Of a stretch of 64,000 nt of DNA, positions 54,007 through 63,475 are shown in pieces. Source of the DNA: an uncultured Collinsella sp. (GTDB lineage Bacteria; Actinomycetota; Coriobacteriia; Coriobacteriales; Coriobacteriaceae); the NCBI GenBank assembly GCA_900544095.1, contig UQTV01000001.1, positions 186,001-250,000 on the forward strand. Direction: 5' to 3'. Below the pieces are notes generated by a model. The model worked only from the letters and a program-made list of their open reading frames with translations, did not search any database and was not told where the DNA came from. Made by a program: the position numbers and the translations under genes. Positions within the stretch are counted from its first letter, which is position 1. Each line of letters begins with the position of its first letter.

Positions 54007-56076
54007 TCAATAAGTAACAACCTTTGTTCCATAAGGAATGTTATCGTAAATCCATTTTGCATTCTGAATCTCAAGGCGTACGCATCCAGCAGAGGATGGA
54101 ACGCCCATCGTGGGATCCATCACGCGGTTGCTGTTGACGTAGTAGGGTGAGGAATGGAATAAGTAATCACCATAGAACTGCGTGTAGTAATAGCAAGTAT
54201 ATCCATGCCCAAAGGAGTATCCCTTACCGTAGACTTGATACTCCCCTATCACCGTAGGCGTGCTAGCTTTTCCCGTCGAACATACATATCGACGGTTTAA
54301 GGACCAGTTATTCCAGGATCCAGTGTAAATACTCGTAACGCAACGTGACGTATCGACAAGTATCAGCCAATTTGTATTGCTTGAATAACTTTGAGCCTTA
54401 GCATCCATATAGTCTGACACCCACGCGCCGTTAGCCATAAAGAAATTCCAGGATCCGTCCACAACGCGCCAGCCAGTAGCCATAGCTCCACTAGCATCAA
54501 GCCAATACCAGGTGGCGCCCAGATTGAGCCATCCTGTCTGCATATAACCAGACGAATTCAAGTAATACCAAGATCCGTTAACGGCAACCCAACCGGTTTT
54601 CATAGCATAAGTGGACGGATCTAAATAGAACCAGGAGCCATCCTTGTACAGCCAGCCAGATCGTGCATAGCCAGCGGTCTCATCAAAAAAGTACCATTTT
54701 CCGTTAACGTTCTTCCATCCAGCGCAGGGGGAGCCATCGGTTGAATCAGCATAGAACTTACAGCCTCCAAGCATCACAAACCCGTGAGCTTCGACCAATT
54801 CGCCATCGCCGTTTGATGTAAACAGTTTTCCATTACGCAATGCTCCACACAATGAGCAATCAGAACCAGCAAAAGCCTTAGATGGCTCATCCTGAACCGA
54901 GTCCTGGACATCTACCCATTCACGACAAGCAACAGCGCCTGAAGCTTTTGCATAATAGCTTTTCCCATTTACAGAAAAATGACCAAGAAGCATTTTACCG
55001 TCGGCGGCAGGATCGAGATAATAGTATTGACCACCGTCCTTCAGCCATTCAGTCTTTATAATGCCCGACGCTTGAGAAGGCTCAGCGTAATACCAGTCTC
55101 CATCGCTCATAAACCAGCCAAGTGACAACGCTCCCGTTGAAGAAAAATGATACCGGTTGGATCCGATGACATAAAAGCCGGTAGCCATTCTATTGTCATT
55201 TGCGACATCGAGCCAATACCAAACGCCATTCACCAAACGCCAGCCCGATGCAAGTGCGCCGGAACCGTCAGCGTAATACCAGTCCGTCCCATCAAACGCC
55301 CAACCAACAGTCATTGCGCCGGAATCCGATAAATAGTAACGAGACGAACCGACAGAAACGATTCCTCTAGACATAACACCATCATTGGCGGGATCAAGCC
55401 AATACCAGTTATTGCCAGTTTGAAGCCAGCCGGTTAAGACTTCACCATTGCTACCCCAATACCATAAACCGTTATCAAGGTACCATCCATTAATCAGTCC
55501 ATAGGTTCCAAGAAGATAAGGGTGCCCATCAATAACACGTCGACCAGTAGCCATAGAACAGCTGTTAAGGGAGTCAAACCAGTACCATTGGTCTCCAATA
55601 AACTGCCAGCCACTTGCCAAAGCGCCTGACGGACCCGCGTAATACCACTTATTTTCAGTAAAAATCCAGCCGCAGCTCATTGCGCCGTCACGAGCGGGGT
55701 CCAAGTAGTACAGCAAGTCGTCAATATTCTGAATTCCGGTCAAACGACAGCCATCTAGATAGTAATACCAGGACAAACCGTTCCATTGCCATCCAGATAG
55801 TTGTTCTGTAGTCGACGGGTCATGGCTATCGACAACCTGTAGGCTCGAATCTTCCGTTGTTTTGCCGGCACAATCGCTGGAGTCTTGAGAGCAACCGCCA
55901 CCGACCAATGCTCCCGGCCCTCCTGTCGAGTCGCGCTCTACGACACCGTTATCCGCCCCCTCTTCCACGGCATAAGCAGTGCAAGAAAATGCGGGGGCTG
56001 TAACTGAAAGTAAGGCGGAAAATAGCATCAAGCCAATTACTCGCCAGCAAATTCGATGATCAATCCGAGCATTCAT
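54007..56076 (-). CDS. L,D-transpeptidase (YkuD) with choline-binding-type repeats
   Basis: A 689-residue secreted wall enzyme. A signal peptide (about 1-38, with VIGLMLFSALLSVTAPAF) precedes an acidic linker and about twenty choline-binding-type repeats of roughly 20 residues, such as GWLQTGNNWYWLDP and GWAFDGTDWYYADGSGALASGW. The last 125 residues are a YkuD domain with the catalytic signature HSSPYY...SSAGCVRL, a His and the SxGC cysteine. Such enzymes form 3-3 peptidoglycan cross-links or attach proteins. GGGGGC lies five bases before the ATG at 56076. It lies 42 bases after the NlpC/P60 gene on the same strand, so the two are likely one transcript. Confidence 0.9.
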   Translation of the reverse strand: MNARIDHRICWRVIGLMLFSALLSVTAPAFSCTAYAVEEGADNGVVERDSTGGPGALVGGGCSQDSSDCAGKTTEDSSLQVVDSHDPSTTEQLSGWQWNGLSWYYYLDGCRLTGIQNIDDLLYYLDPARDGAMSCGWIFTENKWYYAGPSGALASGWQFIGDQWYWFDSLNSCSMATGRRVIDGHPYLLGTYGLINGWYLDNGLWYWGSNGEVLTGWLQTGNNWYWLDPANDGVMSRGIVSVGSSRYYLSDSGAMTVGWAFDGTDWYYADGSGALASGWRLVNGVWYWLDVANDNRMATGFYVIGSNRYHFSSTGALSLGWFMSDGDWYYAEPSQASGIIKTEWLKDGGQYYYLDPAADGKMLLGHFSVNGKSYYAKASGAVACREWVDVQDSVQDEPSKAFAGSDCSLCGALRNGKLFTSNGDGELVEAHGFVMLGGCKFYADSTDGSPCAGWKNVNGKWYFFDETAGYARSGWLYKDGSWFYLDPSTYAMKTGWVAVNGSWYYLNSSGYMQTGWLNLGATWYWLDASGAMATGWRVVDGSWNFFMANGAWVSDYMDAKAQSYSSNTNWLILVDTSRCVTSIYTGSWNNWSLNRRYVCSTGKASTPTVIGEYQVYGKGYSFGHGYTCYYYTQFYGDYLFHSSPYYVNSNRVMDPTMGVPSSAGCVRLEIQNAKWIYDNIPYGTKVVTY

Positions 56077-56118
56077 TTCAAGCCCCCAACCGGTACCGAC
56101 TGTCTTGCAGGGAATCTA

Positions 56119-58290
56119 TTAAATAAACGGACGAGCTGCGCCGATTACATTTCCCCTTGCGCTAATAGGATGAATTCCGACACCTTGATGAGGCCAGGAA
56201 TCAATCATCAAGCCGCCGCCAAGTGCAATTGCAATATGACCGCGGTAATAAATCACATCGCCGCGTTGAATCGAGCTCGTGCTCACGGGCATAAAGATAT
56301 TGCTTCGATACCAATTCATGGAATTGTAGGTTTGGCTTGGATCCCAGCGATGGTTATAAGGGTTGTAAACACCCATATCCATGCCAGTAGCATAAAGGCA
56401 CTGCAAGACAAAACCAGAGCAATCAACAGCTCCACCGGGAGCGGTAGACCAAGGCTCAATATATTGCGTACCGATATACTCATAGGCGCGCTGGATAAAG
56501 GCGTTCACGCAATCTTCCCGCGTTGCTTCGACAGAAATGCGAGAAGGGGTCACATAGGTAAAGTATCCGGTGCAATAGCTAGGCAGCTGAACAGTCCAAG
56601 AACTGACCTGAGGATACTGGGATGGATTTTGCCAGCCAACTTTGTCGCACTGGCCATCGCTCCAGAAAATTCGGCGAACACCGTCGATGGTCCTTGCGCC
56701 CGTTGCCATAGCGCCGCTGCCGTCTAACCAATACCACTTACCCGAATCTTTAAGCCAGCCAACATGCATGCTTCCATTGGACTCAAGGTAATACCATGTT
56801 CCATTCAGGCATTTCCAACCAGTTGCCATTTTTCCGTCAGCGTTTAGGTAATACCATGAACCACCAGTAAAAACCCATCCGGTCTTCATCACGCCAGAAT
56901 TGGCATCAAGCCAATACCAATCGCCGTCAATCTGCAGCCATCCAAGATGAATGGCACCCGTTCCGGGCTCAGCGTAAAACCTTAGATTTGCGACATTAAC
57001 CCAGCCGGACGCAACCTGCCAACCATCAGCTCCAGCGGTTTTTAGAATAGCGCCGTTTTCGCGAATCACATCCTTGCAAAGATATCCATTATCATCGGCA
57101 TATCTTTCAACGCCATCATTAACGGTAACCCAGCTTGAAACCACGAGCCTACCGCTCTGGTTTGCAAAACAATCGTTGCCGCTCACCTCAAATAAGCCCG
57201 TTTTCATTAGATGGCTAACAGGGTCCAGGTAATACCAGCTAGCGCCTTCTTTATACCAGTCAGAAATAAGCGCACCAGATTGAGAGGCTAGATACCAGCC
57301 GTTCTCGGACTGAGCCCAGCCAACAGCCATAACCCCATTGGGGTTCAAATAATATGCTGCATTGCCAAGGTCTAAATACCCAACGGGCATCTTACCATCG
57401 GAGGCTGGGTCGAGATAATACCAAGCGCCGTTAACGAGTTTCCAGCCAGTGGCCGCAATACCGTTAGAGCAGTAATACCAATCTGCTCCGTCTTTGTACC
57501 ATCCATTTGCGAGGCCATAGTCACCAAAAATGTAGGTTCTTCCATCAATCTTTTGACGACCCTTAAACATGATGAACGTCTGTGGGTCAAAATAATAGCG
57601 AGCCCCACCTATCGTTTGCCATGACGAAGCAAGGGCACCCGATGAATAAGCCCAGTACCAATTCCCGTCAACGAGAATCCAGCCGGTTTTCATAGCACCA
57701 GTGGCATCTAAATAGTATTTCCCGCTCCCGAGGTCGACAAAACCAACCTGCATTATATGGGTGGCAGGATCCAGGTAATACCATGTGCCGTCTTGATAAA
57801 ACCAACCAGCAGCTAAATCGCCTCCAGCATTGGCATAAAACCAATTTCCATCTGAGTTACGTAGCCAGCAGTTCTGATATAGCGCGCCAAAAGGCGTTGC
57901 GGCATTGCCGTCATTCGCATAAAACGAAGCAGTCGATCCGCCAGCATCGGTCACATTGAAATAACCTGTCTGCATTGCACCATCATTGGCTGGATCAAGC
58001 CAATACCAATAGCCCCCGCTTTGCAGCCAGCCAGTTTGGTGTTTACCGTTTTTTCCGTAATACCAAACTCCAGACGACTCGTCTCGTTGCCAGCCATCTT
58101 TTATGACGGAAGAATTATCAGGTTGCAAATCATCGGAAACCACAGAAGAAAAATCCGCTTTTGACTCAATACTCTGAGCCTCAACGGAATCCTGTGCAAA
58201 CGCGACATTCGCACTCAGGGGCAAGCAGCAAGCAGTGATTAATGACGCAGCAGCACAAACAAGCGTGGCCTTCTTTTCGAATCGATACAT
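56119..58290 (-). CDS. NlpC/P60 peptidase with choline-binding-type repeats
   Basis: A secreted protein with a signal peptide (FEKKATLVCAAASLITACCLPLSANVAFA, here from about 4-32, seen as CAAASLITACCLPLS), an acidic linker, about twenty choline-binding-type repeats, and a C-terminal NlpC/P60 domain. The catalytic Cys sits in GGAVDCSGFVLQCLY and the His in GHIAIALGGGLMIDSW. NlpC/P60 peptidases cut gamma-D-Glu-type bonds in peptidoglycan stems. The frame opens at 58314, but GGGAGGG is six bases before the ATG at 58290. Together with the L,D-transpeptidase gene it suggests wall editing at sites with choline decoration. Confidence 0.9.
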   Translation of the reverse strand: MYRFEKKATLVCAAASLITACCLPLSANVAFAQDSVEAQSIESKADFSSVVSDDLQPDNSSVIKDGWQRDESSGVWYYGKNGKHQTGWLQSGGYWYWLDPANDGAMQTGYFNVTDAGGSTASFYANDGNAATPFGALYQNCWLRNSDGNWFYANAGGDLAAGWFYQDGTWYYLDPATHIMQVGFVDLGSGKYYLDATGAMKTGWILVDGNWYWAYSSGALASSWQTIGGARYYFDPQTFIMFKGRQKIDGRTYIFGDYGLANGWYKDGADWYYCSNGIAATGWKLVNGAWYYLDPASDGKMPVGYLDLGNAAYYLNPNGVMAVGWAQSENGWYLASQSGALISDWYKEGASWYYLDPVSHLMKTGLFEVSGNDCFANQSGRLVVSSWVTVNDGVERYADDNGYLCKDVIRENGAILKTAGADGWQVASGWVNVANLRFYAEPGTGAIHLGWLQIDGDWYWLDANSGVMKTGWVFTGGSWYYLNADGKMATGWKCLNGTWYYLESNGSMHVGWLKDSGKWYWLDGSGAMATGARTIDGVRRIFWSDGQCDKVGWQNPSQYPQVSSWTVQLPSYCTGYFTYVTPSRISVEATREDCVNAFIQRAYEYIGTQYIEPWSTAPGGAVDCSGFVLQCLYATGMDMGVYNPYNHRWDPSQTYNSMNWYRSNIFMPVSTSSIQRGDVIYYRGHIAIALGGGLMIDSWPHQGVGIHPISARGNVIGAARPFI

Positions 58291-58386
58291 AAGCGACCCT
58301 CCCAGATATCTCATTTATTTATTTTAATCCACATTCCAGGATTGATTTTCGTTACTGTCTGTTCAGTCTAAGTAGATATATATACT

Positions 58387-58405
58387 AAATTGAACATAAC
58401 GTTCA
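58387..58405. promoter_or_regulatory. Palindrome (operator candidate) before the wHTH-LicC-LicA gene
   Basis: ATTGAAC (58387-58393) and GTTCAAT (58399-58405) are perfect inverted arms around ATAAC. A TATACT -10-like box lies at 58379-58384, and no convincing -35 was found. A dimeric repressor bound here would block transcription of the lic operon. The winged-helix domain of the next gene is a plausible binder, but this is inference. Confidence 0.5.
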
Positions 58406-58455
58406 ATCATTCTATTCTTTTCCTAAGCAATGAACATCTTAATTGGAGGCCTGCA

Positions 58456-60228
58456 GTGGAACTGACCAAGCGTAACTTTACTGTTCTGTACGAATACCTA
58501 AAGAACCCATATGCCAGCCAGCGAGAAGTTGCCGAGCGCACTGGCCTCTCACTTGGATCGGTAAACGCAGCAAATAAAGAGCTTACGAATGAAGGCCTTC
58601 TCGAATCGGACAGCCTAACCGACAACGGTTACGAAGCACTTCACCCCTATAAGGTTGAAAACGCAGTGATATTGGCTGCGGGGCTTTCGAGCCGCTTTGC
58701 TCCCATTTCGTATGAAAAGCCCAAAGGCCTTTTAAAGGTACGTGGTGAGATTCTCATCGAACGTCAGATTAGGCAGCTGCAAGACGCAGGTATCAGCAAT
58801 ATCACCGTCGTTGTCGGCTATAAAAAAGAGTATTTCTTCTATCTCGAAAGCAAGTTCGGCGTTTCGATTGTCGTCAACAACGAATATGCATCCAAAAATA
58901 ACCACGCATCGCTTATGTGCGTAAAAGAGCGGCTTGGCAACACCTATATTTGTTCAAGCGATGATTACCTTCTAAACAATCCGTTTGAAGCATACGTTTG
59001 GAAAGCATTTTATTCTGCTCAATATGCTGAAGGCGCCACCAAAGAATGGTGCATTCAAACCGGAGCAATGGACAGAATCACCAATGTTACGATTGGCGGT
59101 TCCGATGCTTGGTATATGCTCGGACATGTCTACTTTGATAAAGCCTTCTCGCTTGCATTTAAGCAGATTCTCGAAACGGAATATAACAAGCCCGAAACAA
59201 CGGACAAGCTTTGGGAAGATCTATATATCGAGCACATCAAGGAGCTCGATATGGTGATCAAAAAGTATCCTGAGGGCGAGATCAACGAATTCGATTCTCT
59301 TGATGAACTGCGTGCCTTTGATCCGCATTTTATCGAAAACGTTGACTCCGATATTTTCGATAACATCGAGCAAGTGCTCGGCTGCTCCAAATCAGAGATT
59401 CACGACGTTTATCCCCTTAAACAAGGTCTTACGAATCTATCGTGCCACTTTAGAACCAATGACGGAGAGTACGTTTACCGCCATCCGGGAGTCGGGACCG
59501 AACTGCTTATTAACAGAAATGGAGAAGTAGCCGCACTTAAAAAGGCCAAGGAACTCGGCCTTGACGACACGTTCATTCATGAGGACCCAAAGCGCGGTTG
59601 GAAAATTTCGAAGTTTGTACCCAACGCAAAGCAGCCTGATCCGCATGATGATGCCCAAATGAATCGAATGATGCAGATGTGTCGTTCGCTTCACGAGAGC
59701 GGTGCAAATGTCGAAACCGAATTTGACTTCTACCTCGAAGCGAAGCGCTACGAATCACTTCTTTTGGAAAAAGGCCCTATCGACATTCCAGGCTACAGGG
59801 AAATGGCCGCCGAAATCGATGAATTGGAGCACTTTGTCCAGGCCGACAATGCGCCAAAATGCCTTTGTCACAATGACTTCTTTTACCTCAATTTCCTTAT
59901 CGATGAAAACGACAAGTACTATCTCATTGACTGGGAATATGCTGGCATGAGCGATTATGCAAACGATTTTGGAACGTGCAGTGTCTGCTGCGAGCTTTCC
60001 GAAGATGAAGTCGACCGCGCGCTTGATGCATATTTTGGGCGCAAGGCAACAAACAACGAAGTTGCACATAACTATGCGCACATTGCCCTTGCAGGATGGT
60101 GCTGGTACCTCTGGTCTCTTCTGAAAGAAGCCGAAGGCGACTTCGTAGGCGAATGGCTCTATATCTACTTCAATTACAGTGCCAAATACCTTAAAAAGGC
60201 ACTGGAGATCTATCGAAAAGGTGAGTAA
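58456..60228 (+). CDS. licC-licA: Winged-helix / LicC cytidylyltransferase / LicA choline kinase fusion
   Basis: Three domains lie in 590 residues. The N-terminal 65 are a MarR-like winged helix (NPYASQREVAERTGLSLGSVN). About 68-300 are a LicC-like nucleotidyltransferase: VILAAGLSSRFAPISYEKPKGLL with the GLxSRF signature and YICSSDDYLL metal site. About 315-590 are a LicA/APH choline kinase with the catalytic CLCHNDFFYLNFLID and IDWEYAGMSDYANDFG. Together they phosphorylate choline and activate it to CDP-choline, the LicD donor. The frame opens at 58390 but TTGGAGG is seven bases before the GTG at 58456, where the winged helix begins. The upstream palindrome suggests autoregulation. Confidence 0.9.
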   Translation: MELTKRNFTVLYEYLKNPYASQREVAERTGLSLGSVNAANKELTNEGLLESDSLTDNGYEALHPYKVENAVILAAGLSSRFAPISYEKPKGLLKVRGEILIERQIRQLQDAGISNITVVVGYKKEYFFYLESKFGVSIVVNNEYASKNNHASLMCVKERLGNTYICSSDDYLLNNPFEAYVWKAFYSAQYAEGATKEWCIQTGAMDRITNVTIGGSDAWYMLGHVYFDKAFSLAFKQILETEYNKPETTDKLWEDLYIEHIKELDMVIKKYPEGEINEFDSLDELRAFDPHFIENVDSDIFDNIEQVLGCSKSEIHDVYPLKQGLTNLSCHFRTNDGEYVYRHPGVGTELLINRNGEVAALKKAKELGLDDTFIHEDPKRGWKISKFVPNAKQPDPHDDAQMNRMMQMCRSLHESGANVETEFDFYLEAKRYESLLLEKGPIDIPGYREMAAEIDELEHFVQADNAPKCLCHNDFFYLNFLIDENDKYYLIDWEYAGMSDYANDFGTCSVCCELSEDEVDRALDAYFGRKATNNEVAHNYAHIALAGWCWYLWSLLKEAEGDFVGEWLYIYFNYSAKYLKKALEIYRKGE

Positions 60229-60230
60229 CG

Positions 60231-61172
60231 ATGCAATTCGGCTTTTTTAGCGGTCTTCTTTGGGGCCTTGATACAGTAATACTTGGAATCGGTTTGGCGC
60301 TCGCGCCCTATATTGGATCGGCGGAAGCGCTTGCATGTGCCTCCATTGCGGGATCTTTTCTCCATGATGCCTTCTGTGCGATCTGGCTCTTTGGGTACAT
60401 GGGAGTTCGAGGCAGATTAAAAGACACGCTCGCTGCACTTAAAACTCGTTCGGGCAAGGTCGTCATCGCCGGCGCACTGCTCGGTGGACCTATCGGAATG
60501 ACCGGATACGTATTGGCGATTAATAATATCGGAGCAGCCTACACGGCAATTATATCCGCCTTCTATCCCGCTGTCGGAGCATTCCTTTCTTTCGTGCTGT
60601 TGAAGGAGAAAATGGGCAAAGGACAGATTCTTTCCCTTCTCGTTGCTCTTTGCGGCGTAATGACGATGGGCTATCTATCGGCCGGATCGAGCGAGATTGC
60701 AAATGCCCCCCTCGGCTTACTCGGCGCGGTGCTTGCTGTTATCGGATGGGGATCCGAAGCGGTGCTGTGCGCATGGGGAATGAAAGATGATGCCGTTGAT
60801 GACGAAACGGCTTTGCAAATCCGCGAAACTACAAGTGCGCTTGTTTATGGAGTGCTTGTACTCCCCCTCTTCGGAGCATGGCATTTCACGCTGGGTGCCA
60901 TCCCGAGCATGCCTACATTGATTATTGCACTCGCCGGACTCGCAGGAACTGCATCCTATCTGTTCTATTACAAGGGGATTGCGGCAATCGGAGCAGCGCG
61001 TGCGATGGCTCTGAATATCTCCTATTCGGCATGGTCGGTGGTCTTTGGCCTGATCTTGCTTGGAACAATTCCCGATATGGCATCCGTAATCTGCTGCGTT
61101 GTAATTGTATGCGGAACAGTTTTGGCAGCTAGTAACTGGGACGAACTATTTGGACGTAATAAGACGGCGTAG
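60231..61172 (+). CDS. licB: LicB-like choline permease (EamA/DMT family)
   Basis: LicB proteins import choline for the lic pathway. The protein has ten hydrophobic segments in two EamA-type halves, with GALLGGPIGMTGYVLAINNIGAAYTAIISAFYPAVGAFLSF, seen as GGPIGMTGYVLAI and YTAIISAFYPAVGAFLS, typical of the group. Start is two bases past the kinase stop, and GAAAAGGTGAG precedes it, so it is translationally linked. Position directly after LicC-LicA supports choline as substrate over a generic DMT exporter. Confidence 0.88.
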   Translation: MQFGFFSGLLWGLDTVILGIGLALAPYIGSAEALACASIAGSFLHDAFCAIWLFGYMGVRGRLKDTLAALKTRSGKVVIAGALLGGPIGMTGYVLAINNIGAAYTAIISAFYPAVGAFLSFVLLKEKMGKGQILSLLVALCGVMTMGYLSAGSSEIANAPLGLLGAVLAVIGWGSEAVLCAWGMKDDAVDDETALQIRETTSALVYGVLVLPLFGAWHFTLGAIPSMPTLIIALAGLAGTASYLFYYKGIAAIGAARAMALNISYSAWSVVFGLILLGTIPDMASVICCVVIVCGTVLAASNWDELFGRNKTA

Positions 61173-61190
61173 CTTGATTAACAATATAGT

Positions 61191-61225
61191 AAAAGGGGAG
61201 AGCTCGACGAGCTCTCCCCTTTTAG
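61191..61225. terminator. Bidirectional terminator after licB
   Basis: A near-perfect palindrome from TAAAAGGGGAGAGCTC to GAGCTCTCCCCTTTTA (61191-61225) with a tiny loop and T-runs on both strands ends licB and the convergent C39 gene. Confidence 0.9.
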
Positions 61226-61233
61226 CATCATGG

Positions 61234-63375
61234 CTATTCAATTACCACAGCCTGGCTATCCATCTGTTGCCACGTGCCGAAGAACACCTGGGCATTTCGC
61301 GTAACATTGCCGTTAATCGAATCCGAAAGATAGACAATTCCCTGCTCGTCATCATAGCCTTTAAGGACTACGGCATGATTACCGCCCCACAGACCATAGG
61401 AATGCCCGTTATACCAACGAGCAGCATAACGGCCTCCTGGCCAACTTCCCCATTCGGTATTCCACATCTCAACAGGTTGTCCACAGGTCAGTCTGTTCTT
61501 AATGGAAGAAATTGACGAGAAAGAAACGTCTTTTGCCTGCATGATACTTCCCGCAGCGCGCAGAAAGTTATTACCAGCAATAGTAATCGCAGGGGCGACG
61601 CATCCCATGAGACCCCCGCTGCTACGCCTTGGGTTGCCATCAAAGGCGGTAACAAAGTTGCCGTTGCTTCCCTTGGGCAAGTAATAATCCGCAATAATCG
61701 TCTTACCTAAACCGAAACCATAGTAGTTAAGCAAGTTTGTAAGGGCAACCGACTCACAGCCAGTAGGAAGTTCCGGGTACTGCGAATAGCACGGGACATC
61801 GACCCAAGCGCCAACCATTGCGCCGGATGAACTGAACTTGTAGTCAGTAGAGCCGATCCAATACCAACCGTTGCTCAACATTACTCCCCCACGTGCGGCA
61901 TCAAGGTAATACCATGTGCCCCCAAGGGAAAGCCATCCCGTTTTCATCGCGCCAGAAGCGGAATCCAGCCAGTACCAGTTGCTGCCATCGTTAAGCCAGC
62001 CGGTCGCCATTCGACCATCCGGGTTAAAGTAATACCAAGACCCAGCAATTTGCTGCCACCCAGTCAGAATTACTCCACTAGCAGAACAATAATATCGAGC
62101 ACCCTGACTCTCAATCCAACCAGTTCTGGCATTACCGTCGTCGTCAATCAGCTGGATTCCCGAATCGGTCATGATGCCTTTAAGGTCAATTGCGCCGCTG
62201 GATGACGAATGATACATCCAAGACCCATCACCGTTTGACCAGCAATTAGCCATCATCTTGCCGGTACTATTAAATATGTATTCACATGATCCGATAGTTT
62301 GAACGCCCGTGGCCATGGCGTGCGTCGAGGGATCGAGCCAGTACCACGCACCGTTTAGGTTGAGCCAGCCGGAGGCGAGGGCGCCGGAGCCAGTCGCGTA
62401 GTACCAGGTCCCGCCGTCGAGGACCCATCCGGTCGCCATCGCGCCGGAGGCGCTGAACCAGTACGCTGAGCCGTTGCACGCGTGGAGGCCCGTCACCATG
62501 GCGCCGCCCGCGTCGGGGTCGAGCCAGTACCAGGAACCGCCGGTGTAAAGCCAGCCGGTCGAGGCGATACCGTCAGCGAACCAATACCAGGAGCCGTCGA
62601 CGAGGCTCCAGCCGTTAAGGGGACCGCAGCTGCCGAAGTAGCGGCGGACGCCCTGCGCATCAGTCTGGTAACCCGTCAGCATGGCCCCCGTCCGGGCGTC
62701 GAAGCAGTAGGGCACGCCGCCGACGGATACGGGGCCGCGCGCCAGCGCGCCGGAGCCCGTCGCGTAGTACCAGGTCCCGCCGTCGAGCACCCAACCGGTC
62801 GCCATCGCGCCGGACGAATTAAACCAGTACAGGGAGCCGTTGCACTCGTGAAAGCCCGTCGCCATGGCGTGCGTCGAGGGATCGAGCCAGTACCACGCAC
62901 CGTTTAGGTTGAGCCAGCCGGAGGCCAGCGCGCCTGAGTCCGTCGCGTAGTACCAGGTCCCGCCGTCGAGCACCCATCCGGTCGCCATCGCGCCGGAGCC
63001 ATTGAACCAGTATGCGGAGCCATTGCACTCATGGAGCCCGATGGCCATGGCGTGCGTCGAGGGATCGAGCCAGTACCAGGCCCCATTGGTATAGAGCCAG
63101 CCAGAATGCAACGAGACCGGATTGACTGAATCCACATAGAACCAGTTGCCGTCAAACGAATTCCAACCCAGATTCCAATTAACGGATTCTTGAGCAGGAC
63201 CATCATCGATTGAATCGGAAGGAGAAAGAGTCGAGGGGACGGATTGCCTCTCAATATCAGTAGGGATAGAGGAGCTTATGGGTTCTGCGTTCGCGATATC
63301 AACCACACCGGGCCCAGCGAGCAGTAGGGTTGAAAGAATGATTAGGATTAATATTATTCGCTTTTTCCTTGCCAT
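61234..63375 (-). CDS. C39-like peptidase with choline-binding-type repeats
   Basis: A 713-residue secreted protein: signal peptide (about 1-30, KKRIILILIILSTLLLAGPG), a Ser/Pro-rich linker, about twenty choline-binding-type repeats and a C-terminal C39-like cysteine peptidase. The catalytic Cys is in LPTGCESVALTNLL and the His in GGNHAVVLKGYDDEQG. GGGGGC precedes the ATG at 63375, the same type of site as in the L,D-transpeptidase gene. The central third, about 62300-63080, is much more GC-rich than the ends and repeats the neighbouring gene, so it is mosaic. The target bond is unknown. Confidence 0.88.
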   Translation of the reverse strand: MARKKRIILILIILSTLLLAGPGVVDIANAEPISSSIPTDIERQSVPSTLSPSDSIDDGPAQESVNWNLGWNSFDGNWFYVDSVNPVSLHSGWLYTNGAWYWLDPSTHAMAIGLHECNGSAYWFNGSGAMATGWVLDGGTWYYATDSGALASGWLNLNGAWYWLDPSTHAMATGFHECNGSLYWFNSSGAMATGWVLDGGTWYYATGSGALARGPVSVGGVPYCFDARTGAMLTGYQTDAQGVRRYFGSCGPLNGWSLVDGSWYWFADGIASTGWLYTGGSWYWLDPDAGGAMVTGLHACNGSAYWFSASGAMATGWVLDGGTWYYATGSGALASGWLNLNGAWYWLDPSTHAMATGVQTIGSCEYIFNSTGKMMANCWSNGDGSWMYHSSSSGAIDLKGIMTDSGIQLIDDDGNARTGWIESQGARYYCSASGVILTGWQQIAGSWYYFNPDGRMATGWLNDGSNWYWLDSASGAMKTGWLSLGGTWYYLDAARGGVMLSNGWYWIGSTDYKFSSSGAMVGAWVDVPCYSQYPELPTGCESVALTNLLNYYGFGLGKTIIADYYLPKGSNGNFVTAFDGNPRRSSGGLMGCVAPAITIAGNNFLRAAGSIMQAKDVSFSSISSIKNRLTCGQPVEMWNTEWGSWPGGRYAARWYNGHSYGLWGGNHAVVLKGYDDEQGIVYLSDSINGNVTRNAQVFFGTWQQMDSQAVVIE
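62309..62586 (-). repeat. Repeat block shared with the next gene
   Basis: This 278-base block matches 63723-64000 with about a dozen mismatches (about 96%), and its first 131 bases are identical. Such similarity between two repeat-protein genes points to recent duplication or gene conversion. Confidence 0.85.
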
Positions 63376-63475
63376 GTGCAGCCCCCAGTAGTAACCAATT
63401 TTTACATAAACATAGTCTACAAATGGATGGCTAAGAGCAATATGTAATTAGAAAAAAGCAATTAAAGAAGAGCTG

